DNA from: Caproicibacterium lactatifermentans
GTDB taxonomy: Bacteria; Bacillota; Clostridia; Oscillospirales; Acutalibacteraceae
Length of the DNA: 64,000 nucleotides
NCBI RefSeq assembly: GCF_013315815.1
Contig: NZ_CP046051.1
Span: 1,418,501 to 1,482,500, forward strand
Reading direction: 5' to 3'
Of this stretch, positions 1 through 8,499 are shown one piece after another. Each line of letters starts with the position of its first letter. The first letter of the stretch is position 1. The position numbers and the translations under genes were made by a program. Under the pieces are notes generated by a model. That model searched no databases and had not been told where the DNA came from. It saw nothing but the letters and a program-made list of their open reading frames with translations.

Positions 1-2
1 AA

Positions 3-122
3 CGCATTGACAAATACAAACACCCACCGTATGATTTAGATGTTAAACAGGCTTTTCAACAAACGCTTAATGAAGTAGCAAAGGAGTATGATATTAAATG
101 GACAGAAATAAAATCCATGTAA
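3..122 (+). CDS. C-terminal end of an unidentified prophage 1 protein (partial)
   Basis: An open frame enters from the left edge and ends at TAA 120-122, giving 39 residues (RIDKYKHPP...TEIKSM). It lies directly upstream of a phage scaffold and capsid pair, so a portal or minor head protein is the expected neighbour, but the fragment is too short to assign a family. The next small gene starts inside its last codons, which suggests translational coupling. Confidence 0.5.
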   Translation, partial: RIDKYKHPPYDLDVKQAFQQTLNEVAKEYDIKWTEIKSM

Positions 123-256
123 AGGGTAGCCCACCAAAACAGCCGGATACCTTTATATCCCATCCCAATTTAACCCCGGAAGAGCGCGAAGAACGTATCC
201 GAAAAGCGGACGAAGAAAGCAGAAAATTAACAGACTGGCCAAATCCAGATCAGTAA
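98..256 (+). CDS. small hypothetical phage protein, 52 aa
   Basis: ATG at 98 opens a 52-codon frame ending TAA 254-256, overlapping the end of the preceding gene by 25 bases. The product is hydrophilic, with a Pro-rich start (KGSPPKQPDTF) and a charged EEREERIRKADEESRK helix. Small proteins of this kind often sit between the minor head and scaffold genes of Firmicutes siphophages. No function is assigned. Two terminator-like hairpins follow, so it may end a transcription unit. Confidence 0.5.
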   Translation: MDRNKIHVKGSPPKQPDTFISHPNLTPEEREERIRKADEESRKLTDWPNPDQ

Positions 257-287
257 ACCACCCCCCAAATGGCAGGGTGGTATTTTT
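257..287 (+). terminator. intrinsic terminator-like hairpin after the small gene
   Basis: ACCACCC pairs with GGGTGGT around an 11-12 base loop, followed directly by a short T-rich run (ATTTTT). It begins one base after the stop codon at 256. Confidence 0.6.
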
Positions 288-305
288 ATGCCTAATTTCA
301 GAACG

Positions 306-332
306 AAGCAGCCCTGTAAAGGCTGCTTTTTT
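306..332 (+). terminator. second intrinsic terminator-like hairpin
   Basis: AGCAGCC (307-313) pairs with GGCTGCT (321-327) around a seven-base loop, then six T. Placed about 20 bases after the first hairpin, it isolates the scaffold-capsid genes from upstream transcription. A promoter for the capsid block should therefore lie in 333-420, though no consensus promoter is obvious there. Confidence 0.6.
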
Positions 333-426
333 CATATCAAAATTTGACCGGCCCGAAGTCGCAAAACTACGGGGCAACGGAGGATCGGAACCTCGTTAAA
401 AACGTGTGTTGTGAAAGGAGAACTTT

Positions 427-1005
427 ATGGACAGAAAGTTTTTAGCTGACCTCGGTCTTGAGAAAGATGTTATTGACAAAATTCTTGACCAGAACGGCGC
501 GGAAACAACCGCGCTGCGCACCCAGCTTAAAACCAAGGACACCGAAATCAGTACCCTACGCACTGACCTTACAGCCACCAACGGCAAGGTTGCAGACCTT
601 GAAAAGGTGGACACTGCCGGTTTGCAGAAGCAGCTGGACGAGGAAAAGGCCGGCTGCAAAGCTGACCGGCAGAATTGGAATCTGAAAGCTGCGCTTGCAA
701 AAGCGGGCTGTAAAGACTCTGATTATGTCATGTACAAGCTTGGTGATACAGTTGAGTATGCAGATGACGGCAATCTGAAAAATGTTGAAAAGTTGATTAC
801 GGACTGCAAGACGAACTACGCCGCAATGTTTGAAGCAGAGCCGCAGCCCGCAGGCGGCACCGGCAGTGCGGGAAACTTTCCCCGCTCTCGCGAACCTGCT
901 AAACCGGAAGTAACAAAAGAACAGTTTGACAAAATGGGCTATATGGAGCGCCTGAAGCTCCATATAGAGCAGCCCAATGTTTATGCTGAGCTGTCCAAAG
1001 AATGA
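427..1005 (+). CDS. phage scaffold protein (GP20 / minor structural family)
   Basis: The 192-residue product has the layout of phage scaffolding proteins of the GP20 minor structural family. There is a short N-terminal motif, a central coiled coil (about 25-75, with TQLKTKDTEISTLRTDL and KQLDEEKAGCKADRQ), a conserved module near 90-110 (AALAKAGCKDSDYVMYKLGD), and a disordered Gly/Pro-rich tail with a basic C terminus. Such proteins guide procapsid assembly and then leave. ATG at 427 follows an AGGAGA site. The capsid gene begins 14 bases downstream, as expected for a scaffold-capsid pair. This gene appears intact, unlike its neighbour. Confidence 0.8.
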   Translation: MDRKFLADLGLEKDVIDKILDQNGAETTALRTQLKTKDTEISTLRTDLTATNGKVADLEKVDTAGLQKQLDEEKAGCKADRQNWNLKAALAKAGCKDSDYVMYKLGDTVEYADDGNLKNVEKLITDCKTNYAAMFEAEPQPAGGTGSAGNFPRSREPAKPEVTKEQFDKMGYMERLKLHIEQPNVYAELSKE

Positions 1006-1019
1006 AAGGACTGTTTTAA

Positions 1020-1888
1020 ATGGCAACAAACCAAATAACTAAACTTACCGATTTAATTGACCCGCAAGTCATGTCCGACATGATCTCGGCAAAGATTGAA
1101 AACAAGATCGTCGTAACCCCATTTGCAAAGATTGACCGTTCCCTTGTTGGTGTGCCCGGCGACACCATCACCGTGCCGCAGTATGCCTACATCGGCGATG
1201 CCGAGGATGTGGCCGAGGGAGCAAGTGCTACGACCTGCAAGCTGACAGCCTCCACCACTCAGGTGAAAATCAAAAAGGCTATGAAGGCCGTTTCTATCAC
1301 GGATGAGTCGGTTCTCTCCGGTCTCGGCAATCCTGTCGGTGAAGCAACGTCGCAGCTTTCCAAAGCGATGGCTTCCCACATCGATGCGGACGCAATTTCC
1401 GCTCTGCTGACCGCGACGGTTCTGCTGCACAGATTTCCTACAACGGCATCATCGACTCAATCGATGAATTCAATGAGGAAGTCAACAGCGAAAAGGTCCT
1501 GTTCATCAATCCGAAGCAGCTCACCCAGCTACGCAAAGACAGCAATTTTCTCAGCGCGGATAAGTACGGTGCGGCGAACCTTGTCATGGTCACTGGGGAG
1601 GTCGGCATGATTGCAAAGACTCATATTGTACCTACTCGGCGTGTAACGCTTGACAGCACCGGCGCTTTTTATACCTGCCCACTCGTCAAGCTGACCAATG
1701 ACACCGAGACCGAAGACGACACTGCAGCGCTCACCATCTACCTCAAACGCGACACCAATGTTGAAACTGAGCGTCACACATTGTCACGGACCACAGACAT
1801 CTCCGCCGATAAGTTCTATACGGCGGCGCTCTCCGACCAAAACCGTGTTATCCTCGCAAAGTTCAAGAAAGAAATAAGGTGGCATATT
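1020..1888 (+). pseudogene. major capsid protein, N4-gp56-like, broken by a frameshift
   Basis: Residues 1-133 (ATNQITKLTDLIDP...DADAISALLTATV) and a second stretch in another frame from about 1424 (AQISYNGIIDSIDEF...VMVTGEVGMIAKTH...ALSDQNRVILAKFKKE) together make one N4-gp56-type capsid of about 285 residues. The break falls near 1419-1422, where restoring one T would give ...TVSAAQISYNG. The 3' part also has no stop of its own: it reads in frame through the next ribosome binding site into the connector gene, so a second lesion near 1875-1880 is likely. Prophage 1 therefore cannot make a normal head. The start follows an AAAGGA site at 1005-1010. Confidence 0.85.
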
Positions 1889-2152
1889 ATGGCTGACATG
1901 ACCCCGCTTGGACAGCTTAGAATGCTGTGTCAGGAAGACCGTGTCCCCTACTTTACGGATGAACAGCTACAGTTTCAGCTTGACATTGCACAGGGTGACA
2001 TAAGATTTGCGGCATATCACTGTCTTATTGCAAAGGCTGAAAACACTACTGTGCAGCTGTCCGGCATGACCATCCCCGATACTTCACGCTATTGGCTGCG
2101 GCTGGCGGCTATGGTGCGCCCTACCGCTTCCTGTATTATCAAAGGCGGGTGA
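1889..2152 (+). CDS. head-tail connector protein (gp6-like)
   Basis: ATG at 1889 after an AAGGTGG site opens an 87-residue product (ADMTPLGQLRMLCQEDRVPYFTDEQL...). The acidic helical start and position right after the capsid gene fit the small helical head-tail connector family that binds under the portal. The frame is continuous with the broken capsid upstream because the capsid stop has been lost, so the annotated start rests on the ribosome binding site. The C-terminal end (MVRPTASCIIKGG) is unusual and may itself be shifted. Confidence 0.6.
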   Translation: MADMTPLGQLRMLCQEDRVPYFTDEQLQFQLDIAQGDIRFAAYHCLIAKAENTTVQLSGMTIPDTSRYWLRLAAMVRPTASCIIKGG

Positions 2153-2159
2153 CGATACC

Positions 2160-2504
2160 ATGCTGACACAAAACGCTTATACGCTGACACAGGCCATAAA
2201 GCATTGGGGCAAAGACTTCACCGTCACACGTTTCGGCACAAACGAATACGGGGAGCCCATCGGAAATATTCCGGTGGGCTCTTTTCGCGGGCTGTTCCAC
2301 ACATCCAGCAGATACCTTAACATTACGCTTCAAGAATCTGCTGCTGTCAGTACCGCGAAAGAGTTGCGGCTGCTTACTCTGTCGACCGACAAAGTACAGC
2401 AGGGTGACACCGTCACGCTGGACAACAGGAAGTACAGCGTAACCGGTACAGATGATGTCGGTGGTCTTCACCTGTGTACCGACATATCGCTGCAGGAGGT
2501 TTAA
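2160..2504 (+). CDS. phage head closure / head-tail joining protein
   Basis: This 114-residue beta-rich protein (FTVTRFGTNEYGEPIGNIPVG..., then VQQGDTVTLDNRKYSVTGTDDV) fits the SPP1 gp16-like head closure family. These proteins carry the pattern 'property, must be reset, then measured value' near the C terminus; here QQGDTVTLDNRKYSV. It follows the connector gene by 7 bases and precedes the gp10 gene, the standard order. It appears intact. The exact family is inferred from position and the QGDTV...Y.V motif. Confidence 0.65.
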   Translation: MLTQNAYTLTQAIKHWGKDFTVTRFGTNEYGEPIGNIPVGSFRGLFHTSSRYLNITLQESAAVSTAKELRLLTLSTDKVQQGDTVTLDNRKYSVTGTDDVGGLHLCTDISLQEV

Positions 2505-2505
2505 A

Positions 2506-2802
2506 ATGCCACTTGATTTATCAGAGATTTATACAAGCCTGAACGCGTTGCCGGGCAGAGTTGAAAAAGCGGTAGCAGCTTATGGCCAAACCACCGCCAA
2601 AGCAATCGAGGCCAACGCTAAAAAGGACCGCCCTTGGACAGACCGAACAGCCCAGGCGAGGCAGCGCCTTCATGGTGATTGCACCCACATTGATACTGGA
2701 ATTCGCATCAGCCTTTCGCATGGTGTTGCCTATGGTGTATACCTCGAATTTGCGCACGAAAAAAGGTATGCCATAATTTACCCGGTGCTGCGTGAAGGAT
2801 CG
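2506..2802 (+). pseudogene. HK97 gp10-like tail-joining gene, 5' fragment interrupted by element 2
   Basis: ATG at 2506 after AGGAGG begins a gp10-like protein: PLDLSEIYTSLNALPGRVEKAVAAYG, then DTGIRISLSHGVAYGVYLEFAHEKRYAIIYPVLREGS. The family-like sequence stops at the serine codon TCG 2800-2802. The frame runs on to 2871 only through element 2 DNA. The missing 14 codons (GKVMHGLTGLFERL, stop 58792-58794) lie at the far side of the element and rejoin in frame at the same TCG codon (58747-58749). The uninterrupted gene would encode 113 residues. Prophage 1 tail completion is therefore disrupted by the integration. Confidence 0.85.
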
Positions 2803-2827
2803 ATCTTCACTCCGACTTTGATACAAT
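2785..2827. other. left attachment junction (attL-type) of element 2
   Basis: The junction lies in TCG 2800-2802, a codon shared with the right junction. The element side carries TTTGATACAAT at 2817-2827, the inverse of ATTGTATCAAA at 58721-58731 on the other end. In the rejoined circle the two arms are separated by 32 bases, with TC exactly at the centre (15 bases either side). That is the geometry expected of a large serine recombinase attP. The assignment is from sequence symmetry and gene repair, not experiment. Confidence 0.8.
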
Positions 2828-2927
2828 CGCAGTATGTAGACCTCTGCACTAGAATGGGCGTAAAAGCCTGAAATAAAAGGATTCCAGCGTTCATGGCATC
2901 TCGCGCCGCTGCCTGATTGCAGCAAAA

Positions 2928-2987
2928 AGGAAGGAAAGGTGTTCTTCCCGCTGTCGCTGTACTTGGCATTTTGCACCCCTCCTTCCT
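2928..2987. repeat. imperfect 14-bp inverted repeat just inside the left end
   Basis: AGGAAGGAAAGGTG (2928-2941) matches the complement of CACCCCTCCTTCCT (2974-2987) with two mismatches, separated by 32 bases. A smaller hairpin, GCTGC/GCAGC, lies at 2908-2923. The stretch 2803-3050 holds no gene. The repeat could fold as an RNA terminator for the leftward defence operon, although a clean T-run is lacking, or bind a protein acting on the end. Confidence 0.4.
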
Positions 2988-3002
2988 GTGGAATCTGCTA
3001 TT

Positions 3003-3046
3003 CGTTAAAATGTATGTATTACGTTAAAAAGTGTTAATTCGTTAAA
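3003..3046. repeat. three direct copies of CGTTAAA near the left end
   Basis: CGTTAAA occurs at 3003, 3022 and 3040, with spacings of 19 and 18 bases, in otherwise AT-rich DNA between the left attachment junction and the first gene. The regular spacing resembles iterated protein-binding sites such as those used by excision factors. The unit is short and chance cannot be excluded. Confidence 0.3.
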
Positions 3047-3050
3047 TCGT

Positions 3051-5405
3051 TTATTCCGCATCATTGGAATACCCGAAATGTTCTCTTACCTTCTGGTGTG
3101 TTGTCTTATCATTAAGCATATACGCCACGAGAGGGACTGTGGTCATGCCCTTTTCCCAGTATCCCTCAGATGGATCAGTTACATACTTCTTCCAATCAAC
3201 GCCAATAAACACCTCTTTGTTTGAATCAAGTTTTTGTTTTGCTTCTTCAGATACCCAAGGAGCATCCGCTATAGGTGTAGGCTTGCCGTCGACTTGCACC
3301 ACAAAGTTCTTCATTGGCACGGCGGTCGATGTGCATTCGCCAATTCCGACAAAACCTGAGCCCGCAATATGGCAGTACACAGTATCTCCAACTTGAACGT
3401 TATAGATTGACTTTCCGCTGCCGCCTAGATTTGCGGAAAGGAATCCATACTTTAAAGCGTCTGGCCAGCTTCGGTCCGCATAACCGACCGTGAAATCACG
3501 GCCCTTCTCATTCTTGAAAAAGTCCTTTTCTTCATCATCCGACCAGCCACCAGCAAGCTGCTTAATTGCATCCGGATTCCAAATGTCACTGGCCATCTTC
3601 AGGTAGATTTCTGCCCGATCTGCAATGCTTTGTTTTTCAAAATCAGAAATGGCATGAAAACCATACTCATTTGCAACAAGGAGAAACTGCGGATTATTCG
3701 TATAAGCCGTATCATTCAGTGCCTGCGCGAGAATATTATCACCAGCGTATTTCTGTACCTTCTCCGTATACTTCATCGCCTGGTAGCTTCTGTTCTTATC
3801 CCTCGTAAGAAGGATCAGATTGCCGATTTGATTCCTAGTAGCTTCAAAATCGTCATAGTCTTTGAAGCTGTCTTTGTAATCCTCGTATTTGTCCGGAAGA
3901 ATATGCTCAATATCGTAGGTGTTTCCCTGGCGCTTACGGTCAACATATTCCTCGAAATGTGACGGGTTGCCCATCAATACATTTACATACGATGTAAAAC
4001 GGGCAAGGATATGCAGCATGTACCGGCCAGAGAACTGGTTCAAACTGAATCGAGTTATTCCTTCAATCGAAACATCCATACGACGCAATGTCCGCACATA
4101 AACCATACCGATTGTCTTACAGTCGGCATTGCGAATATCCTGCATCACATGGAACAAGAGGTATTTATTCGTGTTCCAGTTGACCTTCTTAAAATTCAGA
4201 ATTCGTATGGTGGCAAAGTCATCTACAAATTTTGCCGTCATCTGAATTTTCTTTTCTACAATATCCTCCGGATCATCATTCCTAATAGCAGCAATAGCAA
4301 ACATTGTCTGGTATGTAAGGTCACGATTTGCGTTGTAAAAGACCTCTTCATATCCTGGCGTAAGTTTCGTTCCATACTTCTTCATACGAAGATACAGGTC
4401 TGTAACTCTCGTCATCTCAGTGAGTACAAATTCTTTGTAGTCCTTCGGCTTGATAAGGTCCATCTTGGCATGAGCATTGTTTCGTACCCATGTGTGAAAT
4501 TTATCACCGAGAAGTTCATAGTCCTCATCCTTCGCGCCACGTTTCGTGTCACGCATAGAATTGGCATACTTGGCACGCAGCCATATGGAGATAAACTCTA
4601 CATCCTGGGTATTAACCACGCCACTTGTGTCATAGGAAGAAGCATTCTTGATTTTATTAATATTCTCCTGCCACTTATGATTTGCTTCTAACCGATCCTG
4701 CTCGGCGACCTGCTGAATAATGTATGCCTTCATCATTTCAGCACTGTTCAGGCTAAGTCCTCTGTCGTTCATGGTCAGGAAAATAGTGTGTGCTTCGTCT
4801 TCAGAGGGTGTATCTATTTCCAGCAGCAAAACCTTCTCTACCACCCAGTTAATGAAGAACGGTAACGCCTCACCCTTAAGTTTATCAGGAAAGTAATCCT
4901 CTATATCTGAATAGCGGACAAGCATATTCTCTGAGCTCTCGTTCGTTGGAACATAGGTGGAATCCTCGTTCAGCAGTGCCCGCATACAGTCTGTTCTGTC
5001 AGCGACGTCAATATTGAAGCTCTTCTTGCTGAACTGCTTCGAATAAATCATGTCATCGAGCGGAACCTGGTCATCTTCGTTCTTCACATTTTTCTTCTGA
5101 AGATGATTCAAGTAAATCAGCAGAAGCGTTAACGAAGTAAGCCGCTGCTGCCCGTCTATAATTTTCTTCACCGAATCACCGGTACAGATGATGCACCCCA
5201 TATAGTAGTAGCCATACCCAGCTACCTCTTCCGGCGTATCATGTTTCTCCGGATCATAAAATTCCTCGAATGTGCTCTGAAAATCATCGAGCATCTGTTC
5301 AATTTGCTTCTGCCCCCAGCGATATTCACGCTGGAAATAATCCACCGTAAAACGTTGTTTTTCTAGCACCTTCCTAAGGGTATCGGTTTTATTGATTTTC
5401 TGCAT
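3051..5405 (-). CDS. DUF262 / DUF1524 (GmrSD-like) nuclease with C-terminal EVE/PUA-like region
   Basis: The 784-residue protein begins with a DUF262 domain: YFQREYRW near residue 23 and the family signature IIDGQQRLTSL near residue 85, an NTP-dependent ParB-like fold. A DUF1524 His-Me (HNH-type) nuclease follows near 500-560, with DIEHILPDKYEDY and RNQIGNLILLTRDKNRSY. These two domains occur together in GmrSD-type, modification-dependent restriction enzymes. The last ~150 residues (VGDTVYCHIAGSGFVGIGECTS..., WEKGMTTVPLVAY) resemble PUA/EVE folds that read modified bases; this is an inference. The start overlaps the hsdR stop by one base (TAATG), so it belongs to the same transcription unit. 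It likely cuts DNA that carries foreign modifications and so complements the type I system. Confidence 0.8.
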   Translation of the reverse strand: MQKINKTDTLRKVLEKQRFTVDYFQREYRWGQKQIEQMLDDFQSTFEEFYDPEKHDTPEEVAGYGYYYMGCIICTGDSVKKIIDGQQRLTSLTLLLIYLNHLQKKNVKNEDDQVPLDDMIYSKQFSKKSFNIDVADRTDCMRALLNEDSTYVPTNESSENMLVRYSDIEDYFPDKLKGEALPFFINWVVEKVLLLEIDTPSEDEAHTIFLTMNDRGLSLNSAEMMKAYIIQQVAEQDRLEANHKWQENINKIKNASSYDTSGVVNTQDVEFISIWLRAKYANSMRDTKRGAKDEDYELLGDKFHTWVRNNAHAKMDLIKPKDYKEFVLTEMTRVTDLYLRMKKYGTKLTPGYEEVFYNANRDLTYQTMFAIAAIRNDDPEDIVEKKIQMTAKFVDDFATIRILNFKKVNWNTNKYLLFHVMQDIRNADCKTIGMVYVRTLRRMDVSIEGITRFSLNQFSGRYMLHILARFTSYVNVLMGNPSHFEEYVDRKRQGNTYDIEHILPDKYEDYKDSFKDYDDFEATRNQIGNLILLTRDKNRSYQAMKYTEKVQKYAGDNILAQALNDTAYTNNPQFLLVANEYGFHAISDFEKQSIADRAEIYLKMASDIWNPDAIKQLAGGWSDDEEKDFFKNEKGRDFTVGYADRSWPDALKYGFLSANLGGSGKSIYNVQVGDTVYCHIAGSGFVGIGECTSTAVPMKNFVVQVDGKPTPIADAPWVSEEAKQKLDSNKEVFIGVDWKKYVTDPSEGYWEKGMTTVPLVAYMLNDKTTHQKVREHFGYSNDAE

Positions 5406-8400
5406 TACCGTTTTTCCTTATCCTTTGTTTCACCGAATGTTTTATGTTGTTCCGCTACCATCTGTGCTGTAGTTGAACTATGAATAGGATATTTGTAATT
5501 AGACGGATTTCCTTTCATAGTTCTTAACATAGAAGTTTCTTTGGGCTCCTCATATGGTTTGCCTTCCTTGTTGTATGTTAGGTTGAAGACCATATTTGTG
5601 AGCCACTTTTTGAATGAAAGATTATCCTGAAACTGTTTAAACAGCTCCATGTTATCGGCCATAATCGAGAAGATAACCTTCTGTAATGCACGTTCACTCT
5701 CTGTGCGGGCCTCTTGCTCGTCAGAGTTTTTCATTGCATTCTGGTACTTCTCATCGTGTGAAACCATGACTGGAATTTCCAGAATCTGTCTCTGCACATT
5801 GTCTGCATCATTCCAGTTGATATTTCCGAAAAGGTCGTTGAAGTCAGAGATAATCTGGGACAATGGATCCATCTCGGGCTCGACGATATGGCCTACCTTC
5901 CCAGCCGGAACCGGTGCGATCTCTGCATCCTCATCCTCCAGCTTTATAGCCACTGCCTCCTGTGCCTCATTCCGATAACTGTCCAGATCGATCGTAGGCA
6001 AAATGCCTTCTGACAAATCATCCTCACGAGGTGACGGAAGTTTCGGTATTAGCAGATTCAGGAAGATCGACAGCTTTTCCCAGTCCACATTCCCATAGGG
6101 AAGAATGGAACCAAGGAAACCGTATGTACGGACAAATGACTTTGCTGCGCTCTTGAACTTGATCTGATCGTCCGTTTGGAGTTCGTTATAGGTGGCCACG
6201 CACGGATCAAGCAGCGGATCAAGTCTATCTCTCTCTGCACCATTCAGGAACAAGTCAATCACATGCTCAACATCATCCTTGTCATAAACCTGATATCCTT
6301 CCATTATTGATATCAAGTCATATAGCTTGTTTGGATCAGTCTCTCCGGACAGAATCGTTGTCCTGTAGAACTTAGAAAATGCTTCCTCGATCGTCGAAGT
6401 CTTGTTAGCAAAATCCAACACGTAGACCTCATCCTTGCCCGGGCAGGCCCTGTTTAATCTGGACAATGTCTGTACCGCTGCAATATCGTAGAGCGGTTTG
6501 TCCACATACATGGTCTGCAAAAGCGGCTCATCGAATCCGGTTTGGAACATGTCCGCAACGACAAGCAGCCTGTAAGGGTCCTTCTTGAACTCCTTTGGTA
6601 TCTTAGCATCCGGGAATCCATTCATATCGGCGGAGGTAAGAGCTGGCTCCTGTCCGTTGTACTTGCACTCGCCGGAGAAAGCGATAATTGCCTTATACGG
6701 GCTGTGTCGTTCGGCTAGGCACTTGTTGATCGCATAGTAGGTCTCGATGCAGCGAGGGATGCTCGCAGTCACGACCATTGCGCGGGACTTCCCATTCAGC
6801 TTCTTCTTGGCAATGATCTGCTCGTGGAAGTGATCCACCATCATAGCAGCCTTCTTGGCAATGACATCCGGATTCCCCTCGACAAAGGAACGCAGCTTCT
6901 TCTGAGCGCGCTTTTTGTCGAACATTGGATCGTCCTCGACCTTCTTGGCAATCTTGTACCAGCTGTCGATCGTCGTATAGTTCTTCAGTACGTCAAGAAT
7001 GAAGCCTTCCTGAATGGCCTGCTTCATCGTGTAAACATGGAAAGGCCTGTGCTTGATTTCGCCATCCTCTTCATATGGCGTTCCGAAAACCTCCTCGGTC
7101 TTGTTCTTTGGAGTCGCGGTGAACGCAAAATAGCTCGCGGTCTTTACGAGCTTCCGACCTTCGACGATGGCATTTATCTTGTCCTCGTTGTCCATTTCAT
7201 TATCAGAAGCCATGCCGGAAAGCGCCAGATTCATATTCGCGGAATTGCGCCCGCTCTGGCCGGAGTGCGCCTCATCGATAATGATAGCGAATTTATTATG
7301 AATGTGCTCCTGACCGATTTCCTGCGAGATGTACGGAAACTTCTCAACCGTCGTAATAATAATCCGCTTACCGTCCTGAATTGCCTTTTTGAGGTCGCCA
7401 GAATGCTGCGCCCACACGACCGTGTTCTTTACCTGCATGAACTGCTTGATCGTGTCGCGGATCTGTTTGTCCAGAATCCGCCGGTCGGTAACCACAATTA
7501 CAGAGTCGATCATCGGGTGGCCGTCCTGCTCAAGCCCGATCAGCTGATGAGCAAGCCAAGCGATAGAGTTTGATTTTCCGGAGCCTGCGCTGTGCTGGAT
7601 GAGGTACCGTTTGCCGACACCATTCTGCTTCACGTCCGCGAGGAGCTTCTCCACGCAGTCAAGTTGATGATAGCGCGGCCAAATCTGCTTCACCGTTTTC
7701 TTCTTCGTATCCGGATCTTCATCTACAACAACCTGTGCGTAGTTCTCGATAATGCGGGAGAGCTTCCACTTTGTCAGAATGTCCTTCCACAGATAGTCTG
7801 TCATGATGCCGTCCGGGTTCGGCGGATTGCCTGTACCATCGTTATAGCCCTTGTTGAATGGAAGGAACCAGCTGTCCTTCCCGGCGAGCTTCGTGCAGAA
7901 CATTATGCTCTGATCGTCCACCGCGAAATGCACCATGCACCGCTTGAACGAGAACAACGTGTCGCGCGGACTACGGTCTTCCTTATACTGCTCGACAGCG
8001 TCCGCCGTAGTCTGCCCGGTGAAGTGGTTCTTGAGCTCGATTGTGATGACCGGCAGACCGTTGATAAACAGGCACAAGTCAAGTGCAAGTTTTGTCGCGT
8101 CGGATGAGTACCGGAGCTGCCGTGTCACGCTGAAGATGTTCTTCTCGAACATCTCCTTTGACTTCTCGTTGTTCTCAGTCGGCGTGAAGTAGAACATGAT
8201 GAGGTCAGCCGGATACGCTTTCACACCGTTTCGCAACACATCAATAATGCCGCGCTTGGCAATCTCTCCGGAAAGGCGGTTTAGGAACTGCCGCTTCTTC
8301 TGATCGCTGTTATTTACACCAAGCTTTGCCATTTCCCTCGGCTGCGTATCATTCAGGAACCGGAAGAGGCGGGTTTCGTCTACGGCGTATTCCTTACTGT

Positions 8401-8497
8401 AGTCGTCATTCGTTCCCTGCTCGTAGCCATTCTGCTCCACGAGCCAGTTCACGATGATCGTCTCAAATCCCCTCTCGGTTTTATCCGTAAAAGCCAT
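5405..8497 (-). CDS. hsdR: type I restriction enzyme, R subunit
   Basis: The ~1,030-residue protein is a complete HsdR. An N-terminal PD-(D/E)xK nuclease is marked by LALDLCLFINGLPVITIELKN near 135-155. The SF2 translocase follows: HSAGSGKSNSIAWLA (Walker A, near 305), IIIDEAHSGQSG (DEAD-type box, near 410), FAFTATPKNKT, then LVVADMFQTGFDEPLL and AVQTLSRLNRACPG (motifs V-VI). It moves DNA through the complex and cuts when the target lacks methylation. ATG at 8497 is preferred over TTG at 8503 because GGAGG lies seven bases upstream of it; it starts two bases after the hsdS stop. All catalytic motifs are present. Confidence 0.95.
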   Translation of the reverse strand: MAFTDKTERGFETIIVNWLVEQNGYEQGTNDDYSKEYAVDETRLFRFLNDTQPREMAKLGVNNSDQKKRQFLNRLSGEIAKRGIIDVLRNGVKAYPADLIMFYFTPTENNEKSKEMFEKNIFSVTRQLRYSSDATKLALDLCLFINGLPVITIELKNHFTGQTTADAVEQYKEDRSPRDTLFSFKRCMVHFAVDDQSIMFCTKLAGKDSWFLPFNKGYNDGTGNPPNPDGIMTDYLWKDILTKWKLSRIIENYAQVVVDEDPDTKKKTVKQIWPRYHQLDCVEKLLADVKQNGVGKRYLIQHSAGSGKSNSIAWLAHQLIGLEQDGHPMIDSVIVVTDRRILDKQIRDTIKQFMQVKNTVVWAQHSGDLKKAIQDGKRIIITTVEKFPYISQEIGQEHIHNKFAIIIDEAHSGQSGRNSANMNLALSGMASDNEMDNEDKINAIVEGRKLVKTASYFAFTATPKNKTEEVFGTPYEEDGEIKHRPFHVYTMKQAIQEGFILDVLKNYTTIDSWYKIAKKVEDDPMFDKKRAQKKLRSFVEGNPDVIAKKAAMMVDHFHEQIIAKKKLNGKSRAMVVTASIPRCIETYYAINKCLAERHSPYKAIIAFSGECKYNGQEPALTSADMNGFPDAKIPKEFKKDPYRLLVVADMFQTGFDEPLLQTMYVDKPLYDIAAVQTLSRLNRACPGKDEVYVLDFANKTSTIEEAFSKFYRTTILSGETDPNKLYDLISIMEGYQVYDKDDVEHVIDLFLNGAERDRLDPLLDPCVATYNELQTDDQIKFKSAAKSFVRTYGFLGSILPYGNVDWEKLSIFLNLLIPKLPSPREDDLSEGILPTIDLDSYRNEAQEAVAIKLEDEDAEIAPVPAGKVGHIVEPEMDPLSQIISDFNDLFGNINWNDADNVQRQILEIPVMVSHDEKYQNAMKNSDEQEARTESERALQKVIFSIMADNMELFKQFQDNLSFKKWLTNMVFNLTYNKEGKPYEEPKETSMLRTMKGNPSNYKYPIHSSTTAQMVAEQHKTFGETKDKEKR

Positions 8498-8499
8498 GA

